The notes beneath the pieces are model-generated. The model ran no database searches. It was not told the DNA's origin and worked only from the letters and a program-made list of their open reading frames with translations. From Pseudomonas fluorescens (GTDB lineage Bacteria; Pseudomonadota; Gammaproteobacteria; Pseudomonadales; Pseudomonadaceae): 64,000 bases of DNA. The stretch spans positions 1 through 64,000 of the forward strand of contig NZ_MRST01000015.1 of NCBI RefSeq assembly GCF_001902145.1. Reading direction: 5' to 3'. Within the stretch, counting starts at the first letter, position 1. Every line of letters starts with the position of its first letter. The translations under genes were made by a program, and so were the position numbers. This document shows positions 46,759 through 58,704 of this stretch, piece after piece.

Positions 46759-47145
46759 TTAGATCAAGCCTTTCTTCTGCTTGTAGTCGCGAACGGCCGC
46801 CTTGATGGCGTCTTCAGCGAGTACGGAGCAGTGGATTTTCACTGGCGGCAACGCCAGTTCTTCGGCCAGCTGGGTGTTGCTGATAGTGACAGCCTCATCC
46901 AGGGTCTTGCCTTTCATCCATTCGGTCGCCAGGGAGCTGGAGGCGATGGCCGAACCGCAGCCGTAAGTCTTGAATTTGGCGTCTTCGATAACGCCAGCAT
47001 CGTTGACCTTGATCTGCAGGCGCATTACATCGCCGCACGCCGGGGCGCCGACCATGCCGGTGCCGACATCAGGATCTTCCGCGTTCATCTTGCCGACGTT
47101 GCGCGGGTTTTCGTAGTGGTCGATGACCTTTTCGCTGTAAGCCAT
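46759..47145 (-). CDS. iscU: Fe-S cluster scaffold IscU
   Basis: A 128-residue scaffold on which clusters are built. Ligands: Cys in [10 protein letters not shown], Cys in [13 protein letters not shown] and Cys in [13 protein letters not shown], plus the LPPVK loop that HscA binds. Start supported by GAGGAT. Follows iscS after a 99-nt gap with a stem-loop. Confidence 0.98.
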   Translation of the reverse strand: MAYSEKVIDHYENPRNVGKMNAEDPDVGTGMVGAPACGDVMRLQIKVNDAGVIEDAKFKTYGCGSAIASSSLATEWMKGKTLDEAVTISNTQLAEELALPPVKIHCSVLAEDAIKAAVRDYKQKKGLI

Positions 47146-47184
47146 GGTACTGAATCCTCACTCATCAGGGCCGCTCTGGAACCC

Positions 47185-47220
47185 TGTAGAAACGCCTGCG
47201 TTTTCCGCCACGTTCCTACA
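47185..47220 (-). other. Stem-loop between iscS and iscU
   Basis: TGTAGAAACG and CGTTCCTACA form a 10-bp stem with one mismatch and a 16-nt loop. There is no U-run, so it is more likely an RNA-stability or processing element than a terminator. It could also be a degenerate REP. Confidence 0.5.
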
Positions 47221-47244
47221 GAGCTTGGGTGGCGGCTTCTATAT

Positions 47245-48459
47245 TTAGTGTGCCGCCCACTCGATCTTGGAAATATCGACACCGTCTTTGTACATGTCCC
47301 ACAGCGGCGACAGAACGCGCAGCTTGTTGACGGCTTCGCAGACCTTCTGCGCGGCGTAGTCGACTTGCTCTTCAGTGGTGAAGCGGCCGAACGTAAAGCG
47401 GATCGAGCTGTGGGCCAGTTCGTCGTTGCGGCCCAGGGCGCGCAGTACGTACGAAGGCTCAAGGGACGCCGAGGTGCAGGCCGAACCGGACGAGACCGCC
47501 AGGTCCTTGAGCGCCATGATCAGCGACTCGCCTTCGACGTAGTTGAAGCTCAAATTCAGGTTGTGCGGTACACGGGCGGTCATGCTGCCGTTGATGTACA
47601 ACTCTTCAAGGTTTTCGACCTGCTTGTAGAAGCGATCGCTCAGGGCCTTGATGCGCACGTTTTCGGCAGCCATGTCTTCCTTGGCTACACGGAAAGCTTC
47701 GCCCATGCCGACGATCTGGTGGGTCGCCAGGGTGCCCGAACGCATGCCGCGCTCGTGACCGCCGCCGTGCATGGTGGCTTCGATGCGCACGCGAGGCTTG
47801 CGGCTCACGTACAGCGCGCCGATGCCTTTAGGGCCGTAAGTCTTGTGGGCCGAGAACGACATCAGGTCGACTTTCAGCTTGGACAGGTCGATATCGACCT
47901 TGCCGGTGGACTGAGCAGCGTCGACGTGCAGCAACACACCCTTGGAGCGGGTCAGCTCGCCGATGGCGGCGATGTCGTTGATAGTGCCGATTTCGTTGTT
48001 CACGTGGATCACCGAAACCAGGATGGTGTCTTCACGCATCGCAGCCTCGATCATGGCCGGGGTGACGATACCGTCGGTGGTTGGCTCAAGGTAGGTGACC
48101 TCGAAACCTTCACGCTCCAGTTGGCGCATGGTGTCCAGGACAGCCTTGTGCTCAATCTTGGTGGTGATCAGGTGTTTGCCTTTGGTCGCGTAGAAATGCG
48201 CCGCGCCCTTGATAGCCAGGTTGTCGGACTCGGTGGCACCAGAGGTCCAGACGATTTCGCGCGGGTCGGCATTGACCAGGTCAGCCACCTGGCGACGAGC
48301 GTTCTCGACCGCTTCCTCGGCTTTCCAGCCGAATACGTGGGAACGGGAGGCCGGGTTGCCGAAGTTTCCGTCGACCAGCAGGCACTCGCTCATTTTTTGC
48401 GCGACACGCGGATCAACCGGGGTGGTCGCTGAGTAATCAAGGTAAATCGGCAATTTCAT
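47245..48459 (-). CDS. iscS: Cysteine desulfurase IscS
   Basis: A 404-residue PLP enzyme that takes sulfur from cysteine for clusters and tRNA thiolation. Motifs: [15 protein letters not shown], the PLP lysine in [17 protein letters not shown] and the mobile catalytic loop [15 protein letters not shown] with its persulfide cysteine. Normal length, start supported by AGGAG. Confidence 0.98.
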   Translation of the reverse strand: MKLPIYLDYSATTPVDPRVAQKMSECLLVDGNFGNPASRSHVFGWKAEEAVENARRQVADLVNADPREIVWTSGATESDNLAIKGAAHFYATKGKHLITTKIEHKAVLDTMRQLEREGFEVTYLEPTTDGIVTPAMIEAAMREDTILVSVIHVNNEIGTINDIAAIGELTRSKGVLLHVDAAQSTGKVDIDLSKLKVDLMSFSAHKTYGPKGIGALYVSRKPRVRIEATMHGGGHERGMRSGTLATHQIVGMGEAFRVAKEDMAAENVRIKALSDRFYKQVENLEELYINGSMTARVPHNLNLSFNYVEGESLIMALKDLAVSSGSACTSASLEPSYVLRALGRNDELAHSSIRFTFGRFTTEEQVDYAAQKVCEAVNKLRVLSPLWDMYKDGVDISKIEWAAH

Positions 48460-48509
48460 GGACTTTCTCCTAAATCAGGCTGGCTGGCGTGCCGTTAGCT
48501 CTTCGGCTG

Positions 48510-49001
48510 TCACTCGACGGCGGACGCTTCAATCTTGTCCAGACGCGGCGCCTTGGTGTTGCAACGGCGCTGGTCCTGACGCTGGGCTACTTCTTGCACC
48601 TCACGGCGAGTCACAAGATCAGCCAAGCTGATACCACTCAAAAACTCATGGATCTGCAGGCTCAAGTCACACCACAAGTGGTGTGTCAGGCAGGTGTCGC
48701 CGGCATGGCAGTCACCCAGACCCTGGCATTTGGTGGCATCGACGGATTCGTTGACCGCGTCGATCACCTGGGCCACCTGAATGCCCTGCATGTCGCGGGA
48801 CAACTGATAGCCACCACCCGGACCGCGAACGCTGGAAACCAGATTGCTACGGCGCAATTTGGCGAACAACTGCTCGAGATAGGACAGGGAAATGCCTTGG
48901 CGCTCGGAGATATCGGCCAGGGACACCGGCCCAGTTTGCGCGTGCAAGGCCAAGTCGAGCATGGCGGTCACCGCGTATCGGCCTTTTGTAGTCAGTCTCA
49001 T
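48510..49001 (-). CDS. iscR: Iron-sulfur cluster regulator IscR
   Basis: A 163-residue Rrf2-family transcription factor. The winged helix spans residues 1-75 ([35 protein letters not shown]). Cluster ligands Cys92, Cys98, Cys104 and His107 are all present at E. coli numbering. It should repress this operon in the [2Fe-2S] form. ATG 49001 follows a 34-nt leader from the predicted start site; the frame upstream of it is promoter sequence. Confidence 0.97.
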   Translation of the reverse strand: MRLTTKGRYAVTAMLDLALHAQTGPVSLADISERQGISLSYLEQLFAKLRRSNLVSSVRGPGGGYQLSRDMQGIQVAQVIDAVNESVDATKCQGLGDCHAGDTCLTHHLWCDLSLQIHEFLSGISLADLVTRREVQEVAQRQDQRRCNTKAPRLDKIEASAVE

Positions 49002-49034
49002 GGACAAGTACCAAGGTGTTTCAGAATGGGAGCA

Positions 49035-49063
49035 AGTATGCGATTCCCGAGTATTTAAGTCAA
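49035..49063 (-). promoter_or_regulatory. iscR promoter
   Basis: Minus-strand TTGACT (49058-49063), 17-nt spacer, CATACT (49035-49040). Confidence 0.75.
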
Positions 49064-49067
49064 CTAT
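49043..49067 (-). promoter_or_regulatory. Type-1 IscR binding site
   Basis: The 25-mer starting ATAGTTGACTTAAATACTCG matches the E. coli type-1 consensus (ATASYYGACTRWWWYAGTCRRSTAT) at 22 of 25 positions and covers the -35 and spacer. A weaker second half-match (TGACTAAAGTACTAGG) lies just upstream on the minus strand (about 49071-49093). Confidence 0.8.
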
Positions 49068-49168
49068 AAGACCTAGTACTTTAGTCAGGATTACCCGTAA
49101 AAAGGGCGCGCGAATCATAGCAGGATGGGGCGGGATCGAACAGCGCAACCCATATGGCGGCGAACAAC

Positions 49169-49268
49169 TGTAGGAGCGAGCTTGCTCGCGAAGAACCAGA
49201 GAGCGCCGCGCCAAACCAGATGCGCTGCGTTATCTTTGACGATCTTCGCGAGCAAGCTCGCTCCTACA
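49169..49268. repeat. REPIN, GCGAGC type
   Basis: TGTAGGAGCGAGCTTGCTCG and its reverse complement, between cysE and iscR. Confidence 0.93.
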
Positions 49269-49278
49269 GGGATGGACT

Positions 49279-50061
49279 TCAGCTTGCCTTGGTAGCGGCT
49301 TCGTCCTTGATTTCAGCAAAATCTTCTTCACGCAGTTCAGGCAAGTCTTTGGCACAGTACGGGCTGCCCAACTCCTTCAGCGCCCCGCACATACCCTCCA
49401 GCTTGCCATCCACCGCCTGCAGATGATCAAGCAATTGGCCAATCGCACGAGCCACCGGGTCAGGCATGTCTTCACTGACGCCATAGGCATCGAAGCCAAT
49501 CTTCTCGGCCATCGCCTTGCGCTTGGCCTCTTGCTCATCACCGACTTGCGGCTTGACGATGATGCGGCCTGGAATGCCCACAACCGTGGCACCCGGCGGC
49601 ACAGGCTTGGTCACTACCGCGTTGGAGCCAACCTTCGCACCGGCACCCACGGTAAACGGCCCGAGCACCTTGGCGCCCGCCCCTACTACCACGCCATCGC
49701 CCAGCGTTGGGTGGCGCTTACCCTTATTCCAGGTGGTGCCGCCCAGGGTCACGCCTTGATAGAGGGTGACGTCATCGCCGATCTCGGCCGTCTCGCCAAT
49801 CACGATACCCATGCCGTGGTCGATAAAGAACCGACGCCCCACCTTGGCACCCGGGTGGATCTCGATACCGGTCAACCAGCGCCCGAAGTTCGATACCAGC
49901 CGCGCCAGCCATTTCCAGCCCATGCCCCACAGGGCGCCGGACAAGCGGTGAATCCAGATCGCGTGCATGCCCGGGTAGCAGGTCAGCACTTCAAAGGCGT
50001 TGCGCGCCGCCGGGTCACGGTGGAAAACACTTTGGATATCTTCTCGCAAACGCTCGAACAT
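49279..50061 (-). CDS. cysE: Serine O-acetyltransferase
   Basis: A 260-residue hexapeptide-repeat acyltransferase that makes O-acetylserine for cysteine synthesis. The SAT core has [39 protein letters not shown] and [19 protein letters not shown]. It is placed just before the cysteine-using isc operon, a common Pseudomonas order. The C-terminal tail (after residue 190) is longer than in E. coli CysE and Glu/Lys-rich. Start supported by AAGGAT. Confidence 0.95.
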   Translation of the reverse strand: MFERLREDIQSVFHRDPAARNAFEVLTCYPGMHAIWIHRLSGALWGMGWKWLARLVSNFGRWLTGIEIHPGAKVGRRFFIDHGMGIVIGETAEIGDDVTLYQGVTLGGTTWNKGKRHPTLGDGVVVGAGAKVLGPFTVGAGAKVGSNAVVTKPVPPGATVVGIPGRIIVKPQVGDEQEAKRKAMAEKIGFDAYGVSEDMPDPVARAIGQLLDHLQAVDGKLEGMCGALKELGSPYCAKDLPELREEDFAEIKDEAATKAS

Positions 50062-50063
50062 TT

Positions 50064-50834
50064 TTAATCCTTCCGCTCAAGAAGCTCACCACGGGCCGCT
50101 TTCTGGGTTTCCGTGAGGATGCCACGCAATATGTTCATTTCAGCTCGGCTCACCGAGCTGCGGCCGTACAAACGACGCAGGCGCGCCATCAAGTGCCGTG
50201 GCTTTTCAGGGTCGAGGAATTCGATGGCGACCAGGGTTTGCTCCAGGTGCTCATAGAACCGCTCCAGTTCGTCCATAGTGGCCAACTCGCCACTTTTGAT
50301 TGATGCAACCTCTTCCTTTTCCATTTTGCTCGGCTGGCCAGCAGCGGCCAGCCAGGCCATGCGCACTTCGTAAGTCAGCACCTGCACCGCAGCCCCGAGG
50401 TTCAGCGAGCTGAACTCAGGGTCTGAGGGAATATGCACGTGGTAATGACATCGCTGCAGCTCTTCGTTGGTCAGGCCGGAGTCTTCACGGCCGAATACCA
50501 AGGCGATTTCAGCACCGCCAGCAGCCTCTTCCACCACCTTGGTGCCGCATTCGCGCGGATCCAGCAGCGGCCAAGGGATACGCCGGTCACGGGCGCTGGT
50601 GCCGAGCACCAGATTGCAGCCGACCAAGGCGTCCTCCAAGGTGGCGACCACCTGGGCATTTTCAAGCAAGTCATTGGCGCCGGACGCACGAGCATCAGCC
50701 TCGTGGTGCGGGAATACCCGCGGTTCGACCAGCACCAGGCGCGTCAGCCCCATGTTTTTCATGGCTCGCGCCACCCCGCCGATGTTGCCGGGATGACTGG
50801 TATTGACCAAGACGACACGAATGTTTTGCAGCAA
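50064..50834 (-). CDS. trmJ: tRNA (C32/U32)-2'-O-methyltransferase TrmJ
   Basis: A 256-residue SPOUT-family methyltransferase. Motifs: [35 protein letters not shown] and [19 protein letters not shown], which form the SAM-binding knot. No ATG is available at the family N-terminus: the frame begins TTG CTG CAA AAC ATT, so TTG 50834 is the likely start, without a clear Shine-Dalgarno. Two nucleotides separate it from cysE. Confidence 0.95.
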   Translation of the reverse strand: MLQNIRVVLVNTSHPGNIGGVARAMKNMGLTRLVLVEPRVFPHHEADARASGANDLLENAQVVATLEDALVGCNLVLGTSARDRRIPWPLLDPRECGTKVVEEAAGGAEIALVFGREDSGLTNEELQRCHYHVHIPSDPEFSSLNLGAAVQVLTYEVRMAWLAAAGQPSKMEKEEVASIKSGELATMDELERFYEHLEQTLVAIEFLDPEKPRHLMARLRRLYGRSSVSRAEMNILRGILTETQKAARGELLERKD

Positions 50835-50915
50835 GGGAGGCGCTCGCGGACACAGGAAAGGGGAGCAAATCTTACAGAACCGCCTAAGGTTATGCCATGA
50901 AAGCGAACGTCGTCC

Positions 50916-50943
50916 TTCACCTGAGGAAAGTTTCTGCTAGAAT
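50916..50943 (+). promoter_or_regulatory. Candidate suhB promoter
   Basis: TTCACC (50916-50921), 16-nt spacer, TAGAAT (50938-50943), giving a leader of about 30 nt. Confidence 0.45.
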
Positions 50944-50979
50944 GCTCGGCTTTCTTTAACAACCTTAGGTGACCTATCC

Positions 50980-51795
50980 ATGCAGCCCATGCTGAATATC
51001 GCGCTGCGCGCCGCCCGCAGCGCCAGTGAATTGATCTTCCGCTCCATCGAGCGCCTGGATACCATCAAGGTCGACGAAAAAGACGCCAAGGATTATGTCT
51101 CCGAGGTGGATCGCGCCGCCGAACAGAAGATCATCGACGCCCTGCGCAAGGCCTACCCTACCCACGGCATCCTCGGTGAAGAAACCGGCCTGCACAAAGG
51201 CAGCGGCGAAGGCGAAGACTACCTGTGGATCATCGACCCACTGGATGGCACCACCAACTTCCTGCGCGGCATCCCGCACTTTGCCGTGAGCATCGCCTGC
51301 AAATACCGTGGCCGCCTGGAACACGCCGTCGTGCTGGACCCGGTTCGCCAGGAAGAATTCACCGCCAGCCGTGGCCGTGGCGCCCAACTGAACGGCCGAC
51401 GCCTGCGTGTCAGCGGCCGCACCAGCCTGGAAGGCGCCCTGCTGGGTACCGGCTTCCCATTCCGTGACGACCAGATGGACAACCTGGAAAACTACCTGGG
51501 CATGTTCCGCGCCCTGGTTGGCCAGACCGCGGGCATCCGCCGCGCCGGTGCAGCCAGCCTGGACCTGGCGTATGTAGCCGCCGGTCGCTTTGATGCGTTC
51601 TGGGAGTCGGGCCTGTCCGAGTGGGACATGGCAGCAGGCGCCCTGCTGATTCAGGAAGCGGGCGGCTTGGTGAGCGACTTCACCGGTGGTCACGACTTCC
51701 TGGAGAAAGGCCACGTAGTGGCTGGCAACACCAAATGCTTCAAGGCAGTACTGACGGCGATCCAGCCGCATCTGCCGGCTTCGCTGAAGCGCTAA
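50980..51795 (+). CDS. suhB: Inositol monophosphatase family protein SuhB
   Basis: A 271-residue phosphatase. Metal-site motifs are GILGEETG, WIIDPLDGTTNFLRGIP and SEWDMAAGALLIQEAGG. In E. coli SuhB also joins Nus-factor complexes in rRNA transcription, and in P. aeruginosa it affects virulence switching. Monocistronic: own promoter, own terminator, divergent from trmJ. Confidence 0.96.
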   Translation: MQPMLNIALRAARSASELIFRSIERLDTIKVDEKDAKDYVSEVDRAAEQKIIDALRKAYPTHGILGEETGLHKGSGEGEDYLWIIDPLDGTTNFLRGIPHFAVSIACKYRGRLEHAVVLDPVRQEEFTASRGRGAQLNGRRLRVSGRTSLEGALLGTGFPFRDDQMDNLENYLGMFRALVGQTAGIRRAGAASLDLAYVAAGRFDAFWESGLSEWDMAAGALLIQEAGGLVSDFTGGHDFLEKGHVVAGNTKCFKAVLTAIQPHLPASLKR

Positions 51796-51807
51796 GCGAG
51801 CGAGCAC

Positions 51808-51836
51808 AAAAAAGCACCCTCAGGGGTGCTTTTTTA
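51808..51836 (+). terminator. suhB terminator
   Basis: AAAGCACCC-TCAG-GGGTGCTTTTTT. Confidence 0.93.
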
Positions 51837-51885
51837 TGCCTGGGATTTGTGCCAGGCCCGTGAATCAGCAGCAATACATATCAAA

Positions 51886-51974
51886 TGTGGGAGGGGGCTT
51901 GCCCCCGATGGCGGTGGGTCAGCCAGCTAATCAGGTGCTGACCCACTGCAATCGGGGGCAAGCCCCCTCCCACA
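51886..51974. repeat. REPIN, GGGGGC type
   Basis: TGTGGGAGGGGGCTTGCCCC and its reverse complement, with inner arms that also pair (GGTGGGTCAGC/GCTGACCCAC). A fourth REP subfamily, single copy here. Confidence 0.92.
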
Positions 51975-52017
51975 TTTTGAACTGCACCTGGCCTTTGAAT
52001 CAGTGCCAGGCCCGGAA

Positions 52018-52560
52018 TTACTGCTGGTTCTGACCCAGGATCAGACGCCCTTCCTTATCCACCGGGATCTGGCTGCCTGGATCACGCTCCATACGCACAG
52101 TGCCTTCCTTGCCTTCCAGGTTGTAACGCACGTCATAACCGACCACCTTGTCACTGATGTCGTTAACGGTGTTACAGCGAGTTTGCGTGGTGGTGTAGGT
52201 ATCGCGGTTCTGCATGCCTTCCTGAACCTTGTTACCGGCGTAACCGCCACCGACCGCACCGGCCACGGTGGCCAGCTTCTTACCATTACCGCCACCAATC
52301 TGGTTGCCCAACAGGCCACCCGCAAGGGCGCCCACCACGGTACCGGCGATTTGATGTTGATCCTGCACCGGACGCTGCCGGGTCACGGTGACATCCTTGC
52401 AGACCTCACGCGGGGTTTTGATCTGGGTTTTAACCGGCTGTACCGCCAGTACTTGCGCATACTCAGGGCCGCTTTTTACCAGGCTGTAGGTGGCAACAGC
52501 GCCTCCGGCAGTCACACCGACAGCACCCAATACCGCACCAACCAGCAACGACTTGTTCAC
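52018..52560 (-). CDS. Glycine-zipper 2TM (17-kDa surface antigen-like) protein
   Basis: A 180-residue protein with an N-terminal hydrophobic segment (LLVGAVLGAVGVTAGGAVAT) and the glycine-zipper hairpin TVVGALAGGLLGNQIGGG...VAGAVGGGYAGNKVQEG at about 74-114. A C-terminal beta region (YDVRYNLEGKEGTVRMERDP) resembles the SlyB/Rick_17kDa group of envelope proteins. There is no lipobox cysteine. The start is GTG 52560 with a full AGGAGG 5 nt upstream. Confidence 0.88.
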   Translation of the reverse strand: MNKSLLVGAVLGAVGVTAGGAVATYSLVKSGPEYAQVLAVQPVKTQIKTPREVCKDVTVTRQRPVQDQHQIAGTVVGALAGGLLGNQIGGGNGKKLATVAGAVGGGYAGNKVQEGMQNRDTYTTTQTRCNTVNDISDKVVGYDVRYNLEGKEGTVRMERDPGSQIPVDKEGRLILGQNQQ

Positions 52561-52620
52561 ATGAACCTCCTGACCATCACAAGCGGACCGAAAGATCCGC
52601 GCTATACCCAGCCTTGGAGC

Positions 52621-52656
52621 AAAAAAAAAGGCGCGAGTTCAATACTCGCGCCTTTC
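52621..52656 (-). terminator. secDF terminator
   Basis: On the minus strand: AAAGGCGCGAGT, loop, ACTCGCGCC, then TTTTTTTTT. Confidence 0.93.
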
Positions 52657-52683
52657 TTGTAACAGCGGATCAACAAACCCCCA

Positions 52684-53598
52684 TCAAGGACGGTCGTCGA
52701 CCTCCTTGTCGGTAGCGGCAGGAGGGATCAAGTCTTCGCTGTTGAGGTTCAGCCAGATCAGCACCACGTTGGCGATGTAGATCGACGAGTAGGTACCCGC
52801 CAGAACGCCGATAAACAGCGCCAGGGAGAAGCCCCACAGGTTGTCGCCACCGAAGATCATCAGCGCAGCAATCGCCAGCAAGGTGGAGATCGACGTCGCC
52901 ATGGTCCGCAGCAGCGTCTGGGTGGTGGAGATGTTGATGTTCTCGATCAACGATGCCTTGCGCAGTACGCGGAAGTTCTCACGAACCCGGTCGAATACCA
53001 CGATGGTGTCGTTGAGCGAGTAACCAATGATCGCCAGCACGGCCGCCAATACGGTCAGGTCGAAGGTGATCTGGAAGTAGGCCAGGATACCCACGGTCAC
53101 GATCACGTCGTGGATCAGCGACACAATGGCGCCGACACCGAACTTCCACTGAAAGCGGAACGCCAGGTAGATCATGATGCCGACCAGCGCCATCAGCATG
53201 CCGAGGCCGCCCTGGTCGCGCAGCTCTTCACCCACTTGCGGGCCGACGAACTCGACGCGCTTGACCGACGCCGGGTTGTCGCCGCCCACCTTTTGCAAGG
53301 CCTCGGCTACCTGGTGACCCAGTTGCGGGTCTTCGCCAGGCATGCGCACCAGCAGGTCGGTGGTAGCGCCAAAGCTCTGCACCACAGCTTCGTGATAGCC
53401 GGCCTTGACTAGCTCGCTGCGCACCAGGGTAACGTCGGCCGGCTTCTCGTAGGTCAGCTCGATGAGCGTACCGCCGGTGAAGTCCAGGCCGTAGTTCAGG
53501 CCCTTATGGAACCAGCTGAACAACGCCAGTACGGTAAGGAGCACGGTGACGCCGAACGCAATGTTGCGAACGCCCATGAAGTTGATTGTACGTAACAT
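52684..53598 (-). CDS. secF: Protein translocase subunit SecF
   Basis: A 304-residue inner-membrane protein with six helices that works with SecD to pull exported proteins through SecYEG using proton flow. Motifs: LDFTGGTLIEL, then YSLNDTIVVFDRVREN and STQTLLRTMATSIST. Start supported by AAGGGG. Follows secD by 9 nt. Confidence 0.97.
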   Translation of the reverse strand: MLRTINFMGVRNIAFGVTVLLTVLALFSWFHKGLNYGLDFTGGTLIELTYEKPADVTLVRSELVKAGYHEAVVQSFGATTDLLVRMPGEDPQLGHQVAEALQKVGGDNPASVKRVEFVGPQVGEELRDQGGLGMLMALVGIMIYLAFRFQWKFGVGAIVSLIHDVIVTVGILAYFQITFDLTVLAAVLAIIGYSLNDTIVVFDRVRENFRVLRKASLIENINISTTQTLLRTMATSISTLLAIAALMIFGGDNLWGFSLALFIGVLAGTYSSIYIANVVLIWLNLNSEDLIPPAATDKEVDDRP

Positions 53599-53607
53599 GG
53601 CAGCCCC

Positions 53608-55476
53608 TTAAATCCACAACTTCTTGAAGTCACGCCCGCCAAAGATCAGGTTGACCATTGCGCGGGTCACCATGATGGCCGTGAACATCGAGGTAAAGAT
53701 CCCGAGGGACATGGTCACCGCAAAGCCTTTCACCGGGCCTGTGCCCATTGCGAAGAGAATCCCGCCAACCAACAGTGTGGTCAGGTTGGAGTCGAGGATC
53801 GCGGTAAATGCCCGGCCGAAGCCTTCGTTGATTGCACGCTGCACAGTCATGCCAGCGGCGATCTCCTCACGAATCCGCGAGAAGATCAGCACGTTGGCGT
53901 CCACCGCCATACCCATGGTGAGTACGATACCGGCGATACCTGGCAGGGTCAGTGTAGCGCCCAGCAACGACATCAAGGCCAGCAGCATCACCATGTTGCC
54001 CGCCAGGGCAACAGTGGCGATCACACCAAAGAAGCGGTAGATGGCGATGATGAACAGCGACACGAACAGCATGCCCCACAACGCGGCATCGACACCCTTG
54101 GTGATGTTGTCGGCACCCAGGCTCGGGCCGATGGTACGCTCTTCAGCGAAGTACATCGGTGCCGCCAGGCCACCGGCACGCAGCAGCAACGCCAGCTCGG
54201 AAGACTCGCCCTGGCCGTTCAGGCCTGTGATACGGAACTGAGCACCCAGCGGCGACTGGATGGTCGCCAGGCTGATGATCTTCTTCTCTTCCTTGAAGGT
54301 CTGCACCGGCACGTCTTTCTCGACGCCGTTGACCATCTGCTTGGTGTAGGTGGTCACCGGGCGCTGTTCGATGAAGATCACCGCCATGCTGCGACCGACG
54401 TTGCTGCGCGTGGCGCGGCTCATCAGTTCGCCGCCATGGCCATCCAGACGGATGTTCACTTCAGGCGTGCCGTGCTCGCCGAAACCGGCCTTGGCGTCGG
54501 TCACCTGGTCACCGGTGATGATCAAACCACGCTCGATCAGCGCAGGAGGACGATTGCCTTCGCGGAACTCGAATTCTTCGGAAGTGGCACGCGTAGCGCC
54601 TGGGTCTGCCGCGAGACGGAACTCCAGGTTGGCGGTCTTGCCGAGGATACGCTTGGCTTCAGCGGTATCCTGTACGCCTGGCAGCTCAACCACGATGCGG
54701 TTGGCGCCCTGGCGCTGCACGATCGGCTCGGCCACACCCAGCTCATTGACGCGGTTACGGACCGTGGTCAAATTCTGCTTGATGGAGTATTCGCGGATTT
54801 CAGCGATCTTGGCCGGGCTCATCGCCAGACGCAGCACCGCTTGACCATTGAGGTCGGCCGGTACGATGTCGAAGTCATTGAAGTTCTTGCGGATCAGCGC
54901 ACGGGCCTGCTCGCGGGATGCTTCGTCAGCAAAGCCCAGCTGGATGGCGCCGTTGAGCTGCGGCAGGCTGCGATAACGCAGCTTCTCTTTGCGCAGCAGG
55001 CTCTTCACGTCGCCTTCGTAGACCTTCAGGCGTGCGTCCAGGGCCTTGTCCATGTCGACTTCCAGCAGGAAGTGCACACCACCGGACAAGTCCAGACCCA
55101 GCTTCATCGGGTGCGCACCAATGCTGCGCAGCCATTGTGGCGTGGTCTGGGCCAGGTTGAGCGCGACAACGTAGTCGTCACCCATGGCCTTGCGTACGAC
55201 ATCTTTGGCCGGCAATTGGTCTTCTTGCTTGGTCAGGCGCAACAAGCCGCCTTTGGAACCAGCTGCCAAGGTTGCCGCTTTAACCTGGATACCCGCGTCG
55301 TTGAGCGCTTTGCTCGCACGGTCCAGGTCTGCCTGATTGACTTGCAGCGAAGTGCTGGCGCCAGAGATCTGGATCGCCGGGTCATCAGGATAGAGATTGG
55401 GAGCGGAATAAATAAAACCGATCGCCAGCACCGCCAGGATCAGTACGTATTTCCACAGAGGGTATTTGTTCAGCAT
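53608..55476 (-). CDS. secD: Protein translocase subunit SecD
   Basis: A 622-residue six-helix protein with a large periplasmic P1 domain. The first helix is KYVLILAVLAIGFIYSAPNL; LGLDLSGGVHFLLEVDM and the C-terminal TLPGIAGIVLTMGMAVDANV and EEIAAGMTVQRAINEGF are family hallmarks. A GTG one codon before ATG 55476 is also possible. Same direction as yajC and secF. Confidence 0.97.
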   Translation of the reverse strand: MLNKYPLWKYVLILAVLAIGFIYSAPNLYPDDPAIQISGASTSLQVNQADLDRASKALNDAGIQVKAATLAAGSKGGLLRLTKQEDQLPAKDVVRKAMGDDYVVALNLAQTTPQWLRSIGAHPMKLGLDLSGGVHFLLEVDMDKALDARLKVYEGDVKSLLRKEKLRYRSLPQLNGAIQLGFADEASREQARALIRKNFNDFDIVPADLNGQAVLRLAMSPAKIAEIREYSIKQNLTTVRNRVNELGVAEPIVQRQGANRIVVELPGVQDTAEAKRILGKTANLEFRLAADPGATRATSEEFEFREGNRPPALIERGLIITGDQVTDAKAGFGEHGTPEVNIRLDGHGGELMSRATRSNVGRSMAVIFIEQRPVTTYTKQMVNGVEKDVPVQTFKEEKKIISLATIQSPLGAQFRITGLNGQGESSELALLLRAGGLAAPMYFAEERTIGPSLGADNITKGVDAALWGMLFVSLFIIAIYRFFGVIATVALAGNMVMLLALMSLLGATLTLPGIAGIVLTMGMAVDANVLIFSRIREEIAAGMTVQRAINEGFGRAFTAILDSNLTTLLVGGILFAMGTGPVKGFAVTMSLGIFTSMFTAIMVTRAMVNLIFGGRDFKKLWI

Positions 55477-55538
55477 CACGCCGCCCGCTTATAACGCGGG
55501 GCGCCTTGCGCGCCCCGTCGATTGGTAAAGGTTGTTAC

Positions 55539-55877
55539 TCAGATCGCTTTGAGCGTGCCTTTAGGCAGCGTGGCGGCGATGGCGCCCTTCTGGAACTTCA
55601 TTTCCACGGTGTCGGAGACTTCCAGTACCACAAAAGCATCGGAAACCTTGGTGATCTTGCCGGCGATACCGCCAGTGGTCACGACTTCGTCGCCTTTTTG
55701 CAGGCTGCCCAGCAGGTTTTTCTGCTCTTTGGCGCGCTTGGCCTGTGGACGCCAGATCATCAGGTAGAAGATGACCAGGAAGCCGACCAGGAAAATCCAC
55801 TCGAAACCACCACCCATAGGGCCGGCAGCAGCAGGCGCAGCGGCGTCAGCCATGGCGTTAGAGATAAAAAAGCTCAT
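55539..55877 (-). CDS. yajC: Preprotein translocase subunit YajC
   Basis: A 112-residue protein with one membrane helix (FEWIFLVGFLVIFYLMIW) and a small cytoplasmic beta domain (LGSLQKGDEVVTTGGIAGKI). It is an accessory of SecDF. The Ala/Pro-rich stretch before the helix (ADAAAPAAAGPMGGG) is common in Pseudomonas. Start supported by GGAG. Confidence 0.96.
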   Translation of the reverse strand: MSFFISNAMADAAAPAAAGPMGGGFEWIFLVGFLVIFYLMIWRPQAKRAKEQKNLLGSLQKGDEVVTTGGIAGKITKVSDAFVVLEVSDTVEMKFQKGAIAATLPKGTLKAI

Positions 55878-55920
55878 TTAGCACTCCAGTTGCAAATAGT
55901 GAATCTTAGGGTCGGAAAAC

Positions 55921-58091
<2,171 letters not shown>

Positions 58092-58199
58092 GATGGGGTT
58101 CGTCTAGCAGGGCCGGGAAGTCTAGCGGAAATAGTGAAAATAGACCATGAAACGTGATTGACCAACGGTAATCTCATCTCTATACTTCGCCGCCATTGA

Positions 58200-58284
58200 G
58201 CCCTGATGGCGGAATTGGTAGACGCGGCGGATTCAAAATCCGTTTTCGAAAGGAGTGGGAGTTCGAGTCTCCCTCGGGGCACCA
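58200..58284 (+). tRNA. tRNA-Leu (anticodon CAA)
   Basis: An 85-nt class II tRNA. The acceptor stem pairs GCCCTGA with TCGGGGC; the anticodon stem GCGGA/TCCGT holds loop TTCAAAA, so the anticodon is CAA (reads UUG). A long variable arm and the T loop GTTCGAGTC are present, and CCA is encoded. Confidence 0.97.
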
Positions 58285-58293
58285 TCTTAAAGA

Positions 58294-58322
58294 AAGACCT
58301 TGAAATTCAAGGTCTTTTTTTT
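58294..58322 (+). terminator. tRNA-Leu terminator
   Basis: AAGACCTTG-AAATT-CAAGGTCTT then TTTTTT, 10 nt after the tRNA. Confidence 0.93.
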
Positions 58323-58367
58323 CGCCTGCAAAAAAGTGCCAGGCGTGGAAGTGGAGGGAGCGGGACC

Positions 58368-58697
58368 ATGGAGTTGACGCTTGAGGCGGTTGCGTTGTTT
58401 GCATTGAAGCTGGTGCATGAGACTGACGACGGCAGCCCGTTGCTGCGCGATGATCCGGCGATGGAGGGCTATGAGCGCGAAGTGTTTGGGTTGTTGGTAC
58501 GCCAGAGAAACCTGGCCGAGATCCAAGTGAAGCTCGATGAATGCCTGTCATTGGCACTCGACACCCTGGGCGGCGCCGATACCGTCATGGGTCGCGAGTT
58601 GCAGCGGCTCGCAATGGAAGTGCGCCAAGCACCGACCCTGGAAGCACTCGACGCCCCGCTCCACGCACTCAAGGATTACCTGAAAGCCATCCTGTGA
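58368..58697 (+). CDS. Conserved hypothetical protein
   Basis: A 109-residue, probably all-helical acidic protein (LEAVALFALKLVHETDDGSP, AEIQVKLDECLSLALDTL, ALKDYLKAIL). No motif or membrane segment recognised. ATG 58368 has GGAGCGGG upstream; the frame before it runs through the tRNA and its terminator, so it is not coding. Confidence 0.7.
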   Translation: MELTLEAVALFALKLVHETDDGSPLLRDDPAMEGYEREVFGLLVRQRNLAEIQVKLDECLSLALDTLGGADTVMGRELQRLAMEVRQAPTLEALDAPLHALKDYLKAIL

Positions 58698-58704
58698 CGT
58701 GCAC

